Shown here: positions 1 to 5,182 of the stretch, one piece after another
Position numbering within the stretch: position 1 is the first letter of the stretch
Layout: each line of letters begins with the position of its first letter
From: a virus
Strand: one strand, 5' to 3'
DNA: 34,044 nt
Virus record (IMG/VR): IMGVR_UViG_3300035654_000010
Span: 1 to 34,044 of that record
Notes under the pieces: model-generated
Told to the model about the DNA's origin: nothing
Databases searched by the model: none
What the model saw: the letters and a program-made list of their open reading frames with translations, nothing else
Position numbers and translations under genes: made by a program

Positions 1-16
1 GCCTTTAGTAAAAAGT

Positions 17-53
17 AAACCCACAGGTGCCTACCAAGCGATCCTGTGGGTTT
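17..53 (-). terminator. Intrinsic terminator hairpin ending the left accessory operon
   Basis: The 11-bp perfect stem AAACCCACAGG / CCTGTGGGTTT with a 15-nt loop is followed on the minus strand by ACTTTTTACT. It lies downstream of the last leftward gene (stop at 128). Confidence 0.7.
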
Positions 54-91
54 GGGTTAACTGTTAAATTCGTTATGTCTTGGTAGGCAAT
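17..91 (-). ncRNA. Predicted short pseudoknot RNA or attenuator leader
   Basis: On the minus strand an 11-bp hairpin (arms 43-53 and 17-27, CCCACAGG/CCTGTGGG core) is followed by an interrupted U-rich run (ACTTTTTACT), as in an intrinsic terminator. Eleven of the 15 loop bases (28-38) are exactly complementary to 79-89 just upstream in the RNA, which gives an H-type pseudoknot. A CATAAATA promoter at 97-104 predicts a start at 91, two bases before the pairing segment. The result is either a discrete RNA of about 75-80 nt, or, if the genome is circular, an attenuated leader for the gene at 33991. The complementarity is seen; expression and function are inferred. Confidence 0.5.
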
Positions 92-96
92 ACGTT

Positions 97-104
97 TATT
101 TATG
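97..104 (-). promoter_or_regulatory. CATAAATA promoter
   Basis: Perfect CATAAATA, spacer AACGT, predicted start A at 91. There is no ORF directly downstream in the window, only the pseudoknot and terminator. Confidence 0.55.
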
Positions 105-127
105 AGTGACACAAACAAACGTGCAAA

Positions 128-442
128 TTAATACCTAACTAAGTGTGAATCACTAGGTATTACCTTGACCTTAGCTGTTTTAGTTACTTGTTGAGTTTTA
201 GGAGTTCGGTTAAATTCTTCAGCTCTTGACCAATGTTGAACACCACGACCATCACTTTTAGTTGAAATCCAGTACTTAGCACCAACACGTAAGCTGTTTA
301 ATAGAAATCGGTCTTCCATGTTGTATGTCTTCCACGTAAAGGTTTGGTCTTTATTACCGTATGCAAGGTTGTATTTGACTGTTGATTGTGTAATCTCTTG
401 TACGATGATTACGATACTGCTGTAGTTGGCTGACTTGTTCAT
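128..442 (-). CDS. Small beta-rich protein, paralogue of the 31892-32461 protein
   Basis: 104 aa, function not recognised. ATG after TAGGAAAACTT. Residues about 9-62 form a beta-rich stretch with the pattern IVxxxxxTxxTVxYxL, a W about 10-14 residues later and then LRVGAKYWIST. The 31892-32461 protein has the same order (TIVVTKVTEDTVYYRLL, a W, then LSKGGKYVWVST), so the two are probably distant paralogues at opposite ends of the window. No membrane segment or enzymatic motif is seen. It is last in the leftward cluster, separated from the gene before it by a hairpin at 460-481, and followed by the pseudoknot/terminator region. The ORF is secure; its role is unknown. Confidence 0.65.
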   Translation of the reverse strand: MNKSANYSSIVIIVQEITQSTVKYNLAYGNKDQTFTWKTYNMEDRFLLNSLRVGAKYWISTKSDGRGVQHWSRAEEFNRTPKTQQVTKTAKVKVIPSDSHLVRY

Positions 443-459
443 AAGTTTTCCTAAAGTAA

Positions 460-481
460 AGGCTGGGTGTTATCCCAGCCT
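460..481 (-). terminator. Intergenic hairpin, weak terminator
   Basis: An 8-bp stem AGGCTGGG/CCCAGCCT with a 6-nt loop is followed on the minus strand by TTTACTTTA. It lies between the 488-934 gene and the 128-442 gene and could reduce readthrough or act as an RNA processing site. Confidence 0.5.
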
Positions 482-484
482 AAG

Positions 485-492
485 TATTTAGT
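485..492 (-). promoter_or_regulatory. Variant promoter motif ACTAAATA
   Basis: One mismatch from the CATAAATA family. It contains the TAA stop of the 488-934 gene; the sixth base after it is G. It lies upstream of the 128-442 gene, but the hairpin at 460-481 follows at once. This is a weak member of the set. Confidence 0.3.
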
Positions 493-934
493 GCTTATCG
501 CTCAATTTCCGTCTTTTTTCTAACCACCACTCGTCAGTGTCGTGTGAATCGTGGTATTTGTTCTCGATTGACAAGTCATAATTTGGATTGGCTCGTGGAT
601 TAGGTGTACCTAAAGCAATACCAAGTTCAGCTGCACGTGATCCGTAATCGTAACTGTAAGGATTGCCACCAACTTCGCTCACATCGAATGGATTGATTGT
701 TAGGTTTATTGGGATCACATCACGATACTCAGCGACGAACTCGTTGGAGACACGTTCAAGTAAAGCAATGTAGCCAGCACGATTAACGTCAGGAATTGGT
801 TGTGACAATTCCTTTTTGAACATCTTGATCAGCCATTCAATAGTGACAACGTGTTGTAACATGCCGTTAACACGAACGTTTATTTCATCTTGGCGTGTTT
901 GTTTTTCTTCAGGTGTTAGGTGTCTAATAGTCAT
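488..934 (-). CDS. Unknown soluble protein, MTIR-LT-EE start
   Basis: 148 aa, not recognised. Its start overlaps the stop of the previous gene (TAATG), so the two are probably translationally coupled. The first ten residues (MTIRHLTPEE) nearly repeat those of the neighbour encoded at 934-1389 (MTIRYLTTEE), which points to local duplication or a shared N-terminal element. The middle is amphipathic and helical; the C-terminal part has a Pro/Asn/Tyr-rich stretch and ends in charged residues. No signal peptide, membrane helix or catalytic motif is visible. It belongs to the small-gene operon probably driven by the sigma70 promoter at 1784-1812. Confidence 0.65.
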   Translation of the reverse strand: MTIRHLTPEEKQTRQDEINVRVNGMLQHVVTIEWLIKMFKKELSQPIPDVNRAGYIALLERVSNEFVAEYRDVIPINLTINPFDVSEVGGNPYSYDYGSRAAELGIALGTPNPRANPNYDLSIENKYHDSHDTDEWWLEKRRKLSDKH

Positions 935-1389
935 TAGCGAACCCCCCTCAGATTTTCAAAAATGTAATAACATTTAACGTATGTACGAAAAACACTGTCA
1001 GCACCATCAGCACCGTAAACTAAATGAGTGTAAACCACATTGCGAAGCCAATTGTTGAATTGATACTTGGTTATCGGCTGACGTGTTGAAATAGCCGTTT
1101 CAACCTGTTCGGTGTAGGCAGTATCCCAAGTTTCATCATCTGGTATGTGTCTAGCTGACTCAACAAATTGCTCTCTACTAAGTACAATTTTGCCATCTGA
1201 GAAGTCTTCTAGTATTTTGCGATGCTTAGCTAGAAGTGCAAGGTCAGTGATCACGCCGTCGATGGCCTTATCAGCCATCGCAGCTAACTTTGAAACCTCT
1301 TTGTGTGCTCGCTTATTTGATTCGATGAGTTCAACCTGTGTAGGGAAAATCTCACGAAGCTCTTCAGTTGTTAGGTATCTAATAGTCAT
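934..1389 (-). CDS. Unknown protein carrying the local paralogue domain
   Basis: 151 aa. Its start overlaps the previous stop as ATGA, and its stop overlaps the next start as TAATG. The N-terminal 80 residues are helical and charged. The C-terminal part carries W-x3-YTE-x-V, then T, N, RN-x-V, T and L at fixed spacing. This aligns without gaps over about 36 residues with the 1879-2217 protein and more loosely with the 1386-1727 protein, so these adjacent genes look like diverged duplicates. The function of the domain is not recognised. Being early-type, small and non-structural, they are candidates for host-takeover or anti-defence roles (inference only). Confidence 0.65.
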   Translation of the reverse strand: MTIRYLTTEELREIFPTQVELIESNKRAHKEVSKLAAMADKAIDGVITDLALLAKHRKILEDFSDGKIVLSREQFVESARHIPDDETWDTAYTEQVETAISTRQPITKYQFNNWLRNVVYTHLVYGADGADSVFRTYVKCYYIFENLRGVR

Positions 1390-1727
1390 TTTGACACCTC
1401 ACCACATCCAACGTTGCTGTATAACTTATACGCGACGTAAATCAAGTAGCTCTCTGATTGTGTGTGTAAGTGTTGAGTGATGGCTGCACGTAATGCGTTT
1501 GAAGCTTCTGTAGCAGTTATCGAATCACCACTCTTTACACGATCAAAAATTTGTTCGAAATACTGGTAAGAGTTAGATACTTCAGGTTTATCTTTAAGGG
1601 TCGCTAGATAAAGCTGAACGAAATCGCGGTAGACAGGTGAAATTATGTCTCCTACAGGATGGTGATTACGTGATGTTGGAGTTGTGTTACTAGATGGTGT
1701 TGCGGTTGTTACTGGTGTGTCGTTCAT
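1386..1727 (-). CDS. Unknown protein, third member of the local paralogue family
   Basis: 113 aa from the ATG at 1727 (MNDTPV), preceded by GGAATGTATCA. The frame stays open to 1805, but that extension runs back towards the sigma70 -10 box, so the internal start is preferred. A low-complexity Thr/Pro/Ser N-terminus of about 25 residues precedes a helical domain with Y-x-FEQIF, SITATEAS, LRAAIT and HL. Its order matches the domain in the two neighbouring proteins. The stop overlaps the next start (ATGA). It is the first gene after the sigma70 promoter and so probably transcribed early. Confidence 0.6.
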   Translation of the reverse strand: MNDTPVTTATPSSNTTPTSRNHHPVGDIISPVYRDFVQLYLATLKDKPEVSNSYQYFEQIFDRVKSGDSITATEASNALRAAITQHLHTQSESYLIYVAYKLYSNVGCGEVSK

Positions 1728-1783
1728 TGATACATTCCACGTGCACAGGTTGGGTGTTAAGCCATAAATCCTGACACTAGAAC

Positions 1784-1812
1784 ATACTAACAAATTGGGG
1801 TCCACTTGTCAA
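1784..1812 (-). promoter_or_regulatory. Sigma70-type promoter
   Basis: On the minus strand, TTGACA (1807-1812), a 17-bp spacer and TAGTAT (1784-1789). This is the best conventional host promoter seen in the window. It drives the leftward cluster starting with the 1386-1727 gene and is a candidate early promoter read before any phage-specific factor is made. Confidence 0.7.
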
Positions 1813-1849
1813 GTACATAATTTAAGTGGTTTGTCAACACAAATGAAAA

Positions 1850-1871
1850 CACCAGCTTTTTAGGGCTGGTG
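1850..1871 (-). terminator. Intrinsic terminator after the 1879-2217 gene
   Basis: Stem CACCAGC/GCTGGTG (1850-1856 and 1865-1871), followed on the minus strand by TTTTCATTTG. It insulates the sigma70 promoter just downstream. Confidence 0.7.
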
Positions 1872-1878
1872 CTTTGTC

Positions 1879-2217
1879 TTAAAACTCGACTGACTCACGT
1901 AACATTGAAGCTACCATAAGCAGTTCTTCGAGTTCCACTTCATCCGTATGTAGGTAGGTCATAACAGAATTTCTCACGCAATTGTGATACTCATCTATTG
2001 TGACTACGCCACCAGTCGATGATCGCTCAAAGACTTCCTCCGTGTATTCATCAGACCACGTAAAGTCGAACTGGTATTCACCTTCATACTTTAGTGAGTC
2101 TAATAAACTTCCTACGTAATCCATCAGTAGTCTATTCTTACCTTCTTGATCTGTTAAATGGTAAAACGAATCAAGGTTTGAACGGATGTCGTGCTGTGTT
2201 GATGCTACTTGCTTCAT
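1879..2217 (-). CDS. Unknown acidic protein, local paralogue family
   Basis: 112 aa, acidic, ATG after GAGGAAGTACC. Residues about 52-90 (W-x3-YTEEV, then VTIDEY, VRNSV, TYL) align with the C-terminal domain of the 934-1389 protein at 13-14 identities in 36 positions by eye, without gaps. Here the domain follows a 50-residue helical segment. It forms its own transcription unit, with a hairpin terminator on each side (2309-2331 upstream, 1850-1871 downstream). Possible promoters are a TATAAT box at 2285-2290 and GCTAAATA at 2256-2263. No known function. Confidence 0.65.
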   Translation of the reverse strand: MKQVASTQHDIRSNLDSFYHLTDQEGKNRLLMDYVGSLLDSLKYEGEYQFDFTWSDEYTEEVFERSSTGGVVTIDEYHNCVRNSVMTYLHTDEVELEELLMVASMLRESVEF

Positions 2218-2255
2218 GGTACTTCCTCGGTTGACAATCGGTTAACGCATTTCTG

Positions 2256-2263
2256 TATTTAGC
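2256..2263 (-). promoter_or_regulatory. Variant promoter motif GCTAAATA
   Basis: A CATAAATA-like box in the leader of the 1879-2217 gene; the sixth base after it is A. A sigma70-like TATAAT (2285-2290) lies just upstream with no clear -35. Either could start this unit. Confidence 0.35.
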
Positions 2264-2308
2264 TTCTTGCCACGAGGAACGCACATTATAAAACGACAGA
2301 CGAAAAAA

Positions 2309-2331
2309 TAGCCAGTATTCGAAGCTGGCTA
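2309..2331 (-). terminator. Intrinsic terminator after the 2377-2625 gene
   Basis: Stem TAGCCAG/CTGGCTA with a 9-nt loop, followed on the minus strand by TTTTTT. A strong terminator for leftward transcription. Confidence 0.8.
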
Positions 2332-2373
2332 AGTTTTCTTACATAAAGAAAGTCAAATGAACGTTGACAGATC

Positions 2374-2381
2374 TATTTATG
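2374..2381 (-). promoter_or_regulatory. CATAAATA promoter overlapping a stop codon
   Basis: Perfect CATAAATA whose internal TAA (2377-2379) is the stop of the 2377-2625 gene. Spacer GATCT, predicted start G at 2368. The terminator at 2309-2331 lies about 40 nt downstream, so its product may be short or attenuated. Confidence 0.45.
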
Positions 2382-2625
2382 CTTTCTCTGGTGGTGGGTC
2401 AAGTAAAATGTTTGCAGCTGTAATTGCTTTTGAACAATCTTCGCTTTCAAAGTTGTAAGCACTGTATTCAAGTAATTCATTGATCACAGCTTCACGACTT
2501 GGATCGTAAGCCATTAGAAGCTCACACTTACTACGCCACATTTTAATTTGTTGGTCTTTCTTCGCCAACACACCGTTTACATACATACCACCACATACTA
2601 ATGTTATTGCTGCTAATAAAATCAT
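2377..2625 (-). CDS. Small membrane-anchored protein
   Basis: 82 aa from the ATG at 2625, chosen because TGAGGAG lies 7 nt upstream; the longer frame from 2658 has no such signal. Residues 1-21 are hydrophobic (MILLAAITLVCGGMYVNG), fitting an N-terminal membrane anchor or uncleaved signal. The rest is a charged helical domain that would face cytoplasm or periplasm. No lipobox is convincing. Its leader (ATAAATACCTCTGTGAAT then TGAGGAGAT) closely matches that of the 31513-31830 gene, so the two should be co-regulated. Function unknown. Confidence 0.6.
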   Translation of the reverse strand: MILLAAITLVCGGMYVNGVLAKKDQQIKMWRSKCELLMAYDPSREAVINELLEYSAYNFESEDCSKAITAANILLDPPPEKA

Positions 2626-2663
2626 TTTAATCTCCTCAGATTGATGTGAAACATTCACAGAGG

Positions 2664-2671
2664 TATTTATT
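2664..2671 (-). promoter_or_regulatory. AATAAATA promoter
   Basis: Spacer CCTCT, predicted start G at 2658, TGAGGAG further down. The initially transcribed sequence GTGAAT is the same as at 31862. Confidence 0.6.
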
Positions 2672-2697
2672 AGCAGCTGGTTAGTTTTCGTGAAAAA

Positions 2698-2970
2698 TTA
2701 ATACTCACTAGGTAATAAGAGGGTTGTAGCTGATCTGTCATGTTCTGTGATGATCCACACTTTCTCTTTGGTTATGGGTAAAAGGTAAGAAGAAAGCAAT
2801 CTACCACCATGAACTAAAGCATCTTCGTTAGCTTGACGATCTTCCTCGTCTAAAGCACCCCAATCGCCACTTGAATGTCTTCCGAGTAAGTCAATCCATT
2901 GCATGTTATTAGCTTCTAGAACTGGCTGAACTGCTGGTGTCATCACGACTTGGCCTAATAAGAATTTCAT
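2698..2970 (-). CDS. Conserved plasmid/mobile-element-type small protein
   Basis: 90 aa. The sequence (LGQVVMTPA, LLGRHSSGDWG, DEEDRQAN, GGRLLSSY, VWIITEHDRSATT, LLPSEY) matches a small soluble family that I know from proteobacterial plasmids and integrative elements. That family is often labelled plasmid-related or, doubtfully, a restriction-modification subunit; its biochemical role is not established to my knowledge. ATG at 2970 after AGGGT-ACAAA. The AGGGT is complementary to ACCCT at 2999-3003 on the same transcript, so a leader hairpin could cover the ribosome site. It is divergent from the integrase across a palindrome-rich control region. Confidence 0.7.
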   Translation of the reverse strand: MKFLLGQVVMTPAVQPVLEANNMQWIDLLGRHSSGDWGALDEEDRQANEDALVHGGRLLSSYLLPITKEKVWIITEHDRSATTLLLPSEY

Positions 2971-2975
2971 TTTGT

Positions 2976-3003
2976 ACCCTTAAATAAAAAGAATTAATAG
3001 GGT
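2976..3003 (-). promoter_or_regulatory. Leader hairpin that can mask the ribosome-binding site
   Basis: On the minus strand ACCCT (2999-3003) can pair with AGGGT (2976-2980), the Shine-Dalgarno sequence of the 2698-2970 gene. The 33443-33991 gene has the same arrangement (TACCCTA/TAGGGTA, then ACAAA). The stem is short. Confidence 0.35.
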
Positions 3004-3016
3004 CACGAATTCATTG

Positions 3017-3090
3017 GGTGAAGACAACGTGAGATCTAACTTTTGCGGAAAATAATCCGCTTGTCCGTTGTCTTTTTTGTCGTGTTCACC
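3017..3090. promoter_or_regulatory. Nested inverted repeats between divergent genes; possible integrase control region
   Basis: Three nested pairs: GGTGAA/TTCACC (3017-3022, 3085-3090), AAGACAACG/CGTTGTCTT (3021-3029, 3066-3074) and GCGGA/TCCGC (3045-3049, 3056-3060). On the plus strand the middle stem is followed by a T-run (3073-3078), as in a terminator just before the integrase promoter. The region may work as an insulator or operator. Confidence 0.5.
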
Positions 3091-3099
3091 GACGCTGAG

Positions 3100-3107
3100 T
3101 ATAAATA
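3100..3107 (+). promoter_or_regulatory. TATAAATA promoter of the integrase gene
   Basis: The only plus-strand copy noticed, and identical to the T4 late consensus. Spacer CATTT, predicted start A at 3113. A sigma70-like TTGTCG lies 17 bp upstream of TATAAA (3077-3082), so host RNA polymerase might also use it. Confidence 0.6.
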
Positions 3108-3142
3108 CATTTAGTAATTTAACTTTTCTGAGGAGAAAAACA

Positions 3143-4252
3143 ATGATACTTAAACCAGCACACAGCTCTAACTACCATTACAAATTTATGGTTGAAGGCA
3201 AAACATTTAGAGGTAGTTGTCACACAGCTAACAAAGCTAAAGCAGTTCAATACGAAGCTAAAGTGAAGTCTGAAATCTATAATAAGGTCTATCTTGAATC
3301 TGACCGCGAGCACATCACTGTGCGTGAAGCTGTTAAACGTTTCATGAAAGACAACAGCACAGCATTACAAAAGAACCACGACTTCCTACAACGTAAGGTC
3401 TTTGGTGAAAGTAAAAAAGGAACTAAGTTATTTGGTCTTCAGGCAAGGATCACTATAGACAAATTGTCAGAACGTGACTTACAGGAGCTAATTACAGCTC
3501 GTCGTGAAGAAGGTTTTAGCAACTCAATCATCTTGCACGAGTTGGTGTTTATCAACCAAGTGATACTTCATGCTCGTAGACTTGGGTTTCGTGTTCCACA
3601 AATCAACATGTCGGATTTAAAGAAAGCTAATCGTGTACAACCAGCCAAATCACCAATTCGTTATTTGTCACCTGAAGAAGAAACAAACCTAATTAAAGAA
3701 TTAAGTAGAACGGTTGAAGGTTCAGCTGCTGCACATACCAATTTACAACGTATAGACACAATGCAATTCACCGTACTGCTTTTAGACTTAGGTTGTCGTT
3801 ATGGTGAATTGGCAAACATGAAGTGGGATCAAGTCGATCTTGAAAGTGGCTTTATTAGAGTGTGGAGATCTAAGGTTAAAAACGAGTCAGTATTACTTGT
3901 CACTGATCGAGTACGTTCAATCTTAGAAGATAGACTTAAAGTTAAGCACCCTGAACAAATCTACATCTTTGAAAATTCTAGAGGTGGACCACGTAACCAC
4001 ATTCGTGGAGCATTCCAATCTGCTTGTGATAGAGCTGGAATTGAAGGTATTAGTTGGCACAAACTACGTCACACATTTGCTAGTAAATTAGTACAAAGTG
4101 GAATTAGCTTGTATTACGTTCAACAGTTATTAGGTCATGCAAATGTATCTACAACAGAACGCTATGCACATCTAGCACCTAGTTTGGCTGCAACACAAGC
4201 AGCAGCAATTTTAAATAATCTGAACCAAGCTAATTTACAAGTAAACATTTAA
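3143..4252 (+). CDS. int: Tyrosine recombinase (phage integrase)
   Basis: 369 aa from the ATG at 3143 (TGAGGAG 7 nt upstream). The upstream in-frame TTG at 3068 is rejected because it would read through the palindromes and the promoter. It has an N-terminal arm-binding/SAM-like region (about 1-165) and a C-terminal catalytic domain. Catalytic residues: R219 (LGCRYGEL), H306 and R309 (WHKLRHTFAS), H332 (LLGHANVSTT) and the nucleophile Y341 (TERYAHL). The length fits phage integrases. It catalyses site-specific recombination between attP at 4541-4586 and the host tRNA-Phe gene. No excisionase is recognised. Confidence 0.97.
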   Translation: MILKPAHSSNYHYKFMVEGKTFRGSCHTANKAKAVQYEAKVKSEIYNKVYLESDREHITVREAVKRFMKDNSTALQKNHDFLQRKVFGESKKGTKLFGLQARITIDKLSERDLQELITARREEGFSNSIILHELVFINQVILHARRLGFRVPQINMSDLKKANRVQPAKSPIRYLSPEEETNLIKELSRTVEGSAAAHTNLQRIDTMQFTVLLLDLGCRYGELANMKWDQVDLESGFIRVWRSKVKNESVLLVTDRVRSILEDRLKVKHPEQIYIFENSRGGPRNHIRGAFQSACDRAGIEGISWHKLRHTFASKLVQSGISLYYVQQLLGHANVSTTERYAHLAPSLAATQAAAILNNLNQANLQVNI

Positions 4253-4262
4253 GGAGATTCAC

Positions 4263-4475
4263 ATGGTAATTGAAAAAGAAATCGCAGCATTAAAAGACCT
4301 AGTGTTTATAGGTGTGATAGTATACGTCGGAGTTAAAATTTGGATTTGGGTTGAAGACTGGATTGGTTCTTGGGATGAAAATACGTTCTTTGTTCTGATC
4401 GCATTGTTAATCATTTCGGGTATGTTGCTGGGTATAAAATCACTTTTTGCAAGACGTGCAAAGGATGTGGTTTAA
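4263..4475 (+). CDS. Small two-helix membrane protein next to attP
   Basis: 70 aa. ATG with AAGGAG 6 nt upstream, ten bases after the integrase stop, so it is cotranscribed with int. Two hydrophobic segments (about 13-31 and 42-57) flank an acidic, Trp-rich loop (WVEDWIGSWDEN), with a basic C-terminus (FARRAKD). After integration it would be the last phage gene before the host junction, a usual place for lysogenic-conversion or superinfection-exclusion genes. That role is inferred from position; a holin-like role is also possible. Confidence 0.65.
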   Translation: MVIEKEIAALKDLVFIGVIVYVGVKIWIWVEDWIGSWDENTFFVLIALLIISGMLLGIKSLFARRAKDVV

Positions 4476-4540
4476 AAATTAGGGTAACATAACTGCTTGA
4501 TTATAGTGCATGTTTAGTGGTGTAAAAACCATTTAATCGC

Positions 4541-4586
4541 ATTGAAAATCCGCGTGTCACAGGTTCGATTCCCGTCCCGGCCACCA
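4541..4586 (+). other. attP core: 3' part of tRNA-Phe (GAA)
   Basis: Contains the anticodon loop TTGAAAA with GAA, the 3' anticodon stem TCCGC, variable GTGTC, T-arm ACAGG-TTCGATT-CCCGT, acceptor strand CCCGGCC, A73 and CCA. The 5' half of the tRNA is absent: bases before 4541 do not pair with TCCGC beyond one or two positions. Integration would restore the host tRNA at one junction. The T-stem has an A-C mismatch (4561/4573). The full host tRNA should start with GGCCGGG. Confidence 0.85.
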
Positions 4587-4626
4587 GTACTCATGCGGCT
4601 TCTAGCCCGATTTGAAGCAAATACGA

Positions 4627-4662
4627 AAAACCACTGGGTACAATACTGAGACCAGTGGTTTT
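4627..4662. terminator. Bidirectional intrinsic terminator
   Basis: Stem AAAACCACTGG/CCAGTGGTTTT with T-runs on both strands. It ends the leftward structural/lysis transcripts; in the prophage it would lie just downstream of the restored tRNA-Phe gene and could terminate that too. Confidence 0.9.
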
Positions 4663-4665
4663 TTC

Positions 4666-4857
4666 TTACTTATCCGCAATGGATGTAGTCGTTACTGCTC
4701 TCAACACAATTACCAATACCCCAATTACTGAAGTTGCAATCGCATACACATCATTAGGAATTAATGTTTGTAGTTGTGGTAAGTACGTTTGTACTGCACC
4801 TAGGGTAACTAAAGCTGCACCGAAAATTACGGTTTTTGATTTAAGGTATTTTTTCAT
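4666..4857 (-). CDS. Putative holin
   Basis: 63 aa with two hydrophobic stretches (about 9-30 and 38-53) around a short turn (LIPNDVYA) and basic KKYLKSK at the start. Size, topology and position resemble small phage holins of the DUF7940 type, which permeabilise the inner membrane at lysis. It overlaps the upstream gene by a few bases (TAAATG) and sits directly before the terminator as the last gene of the late cluster. The endolysin candidate is distant (11543-11968). The membrane nature is seen; the holin call is inferred. Confidence 0.65.
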   Translation of the reverse strand: MKKYLKSKTVIFGAALVTLGAVQTYLPQLQTLIPNDVYAIATSVIGVLVIVLRAVTTTSIADK

Positions 4858-5135
4858 TTAGTTCTCTTTTCCAATTCGTACACACGACCTTCTAAAGTAT
4901 TGAAGTCATCCTTACGAACATAGTTATTATTCATTTCGTCTATTTTGGTTTCTAGCTTATTTGTCTGTACTGCCAACGCTTCTAGCTTAACCACAAGCTC
5001 GCCTGTGGATCTATTCATGTTGTAGATGAAACTCGCTGAGAACAGGATTGCAGCTGTAATAACTGCATTTAGAACTGTTGCGAAGTTCTTCATAATGATG
5101 CTTTGATTTGGTGTTGCCATGAGTTTTATCCACAT
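4854..5135 (-). CDS. Membrane-anchored coiled-coil protein, lysis-module neighbour
   Basis: 93 aa. ATG at 5135 with AAAGG 10 nt upstream and a CATAAATA promoter at 5151-5158. One hydrophobic helix (about 22-42, VLNAVITAAILFSASFIY) is followed by a heptad-rich coiled coil (about 48-90, VKLEALAVQTNKLETKIDEM). This layout recalls small phage lysis accessory proteins (XhlA or DUF2730-like), but I cannot assign it firmly. It is coupled to the holin candidate by overlap. A spanin role is possible, but there is no lipobox or periplasmic Pro-rich region. Confidence 0.55.
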   Translation of the reverse strand: MWIKLMATPNQSIIMKNFATVLNAVITAAILFSASFIYNMNRSTGELVVKLEALAVQTNKLETKIDEMNNNYVRKDDFNTLEGRVYELEKRTK

Positions 5136-5150
5136 TTTGTTTTGTACCTT

Positions 5151-5158
5151 TATTTATG
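5151..5158 (-). promoter_or_regulatory. CATAAATA promoter
   Basis: Lies 15 nt upstream of the 4854-5135 gene. Spacer AAGGT, predicted start A at 5145. If that start is right, most of the AAAGG Shine-Dalgarno lies outside the RNA, leaving a 9-nt leader. Confidence 0.6.
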
Positions 5159-5182
5159 ATAATGATGGTTTTACGCCCTGCA

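Noticed and set aside
3068-3142. Longer integrase starting at a TTG
   Set aside because: It would read through the inverted repeats, the promoter and the ribosome site; the ATG at 3143 has TGAGGAG at ideal spacing.
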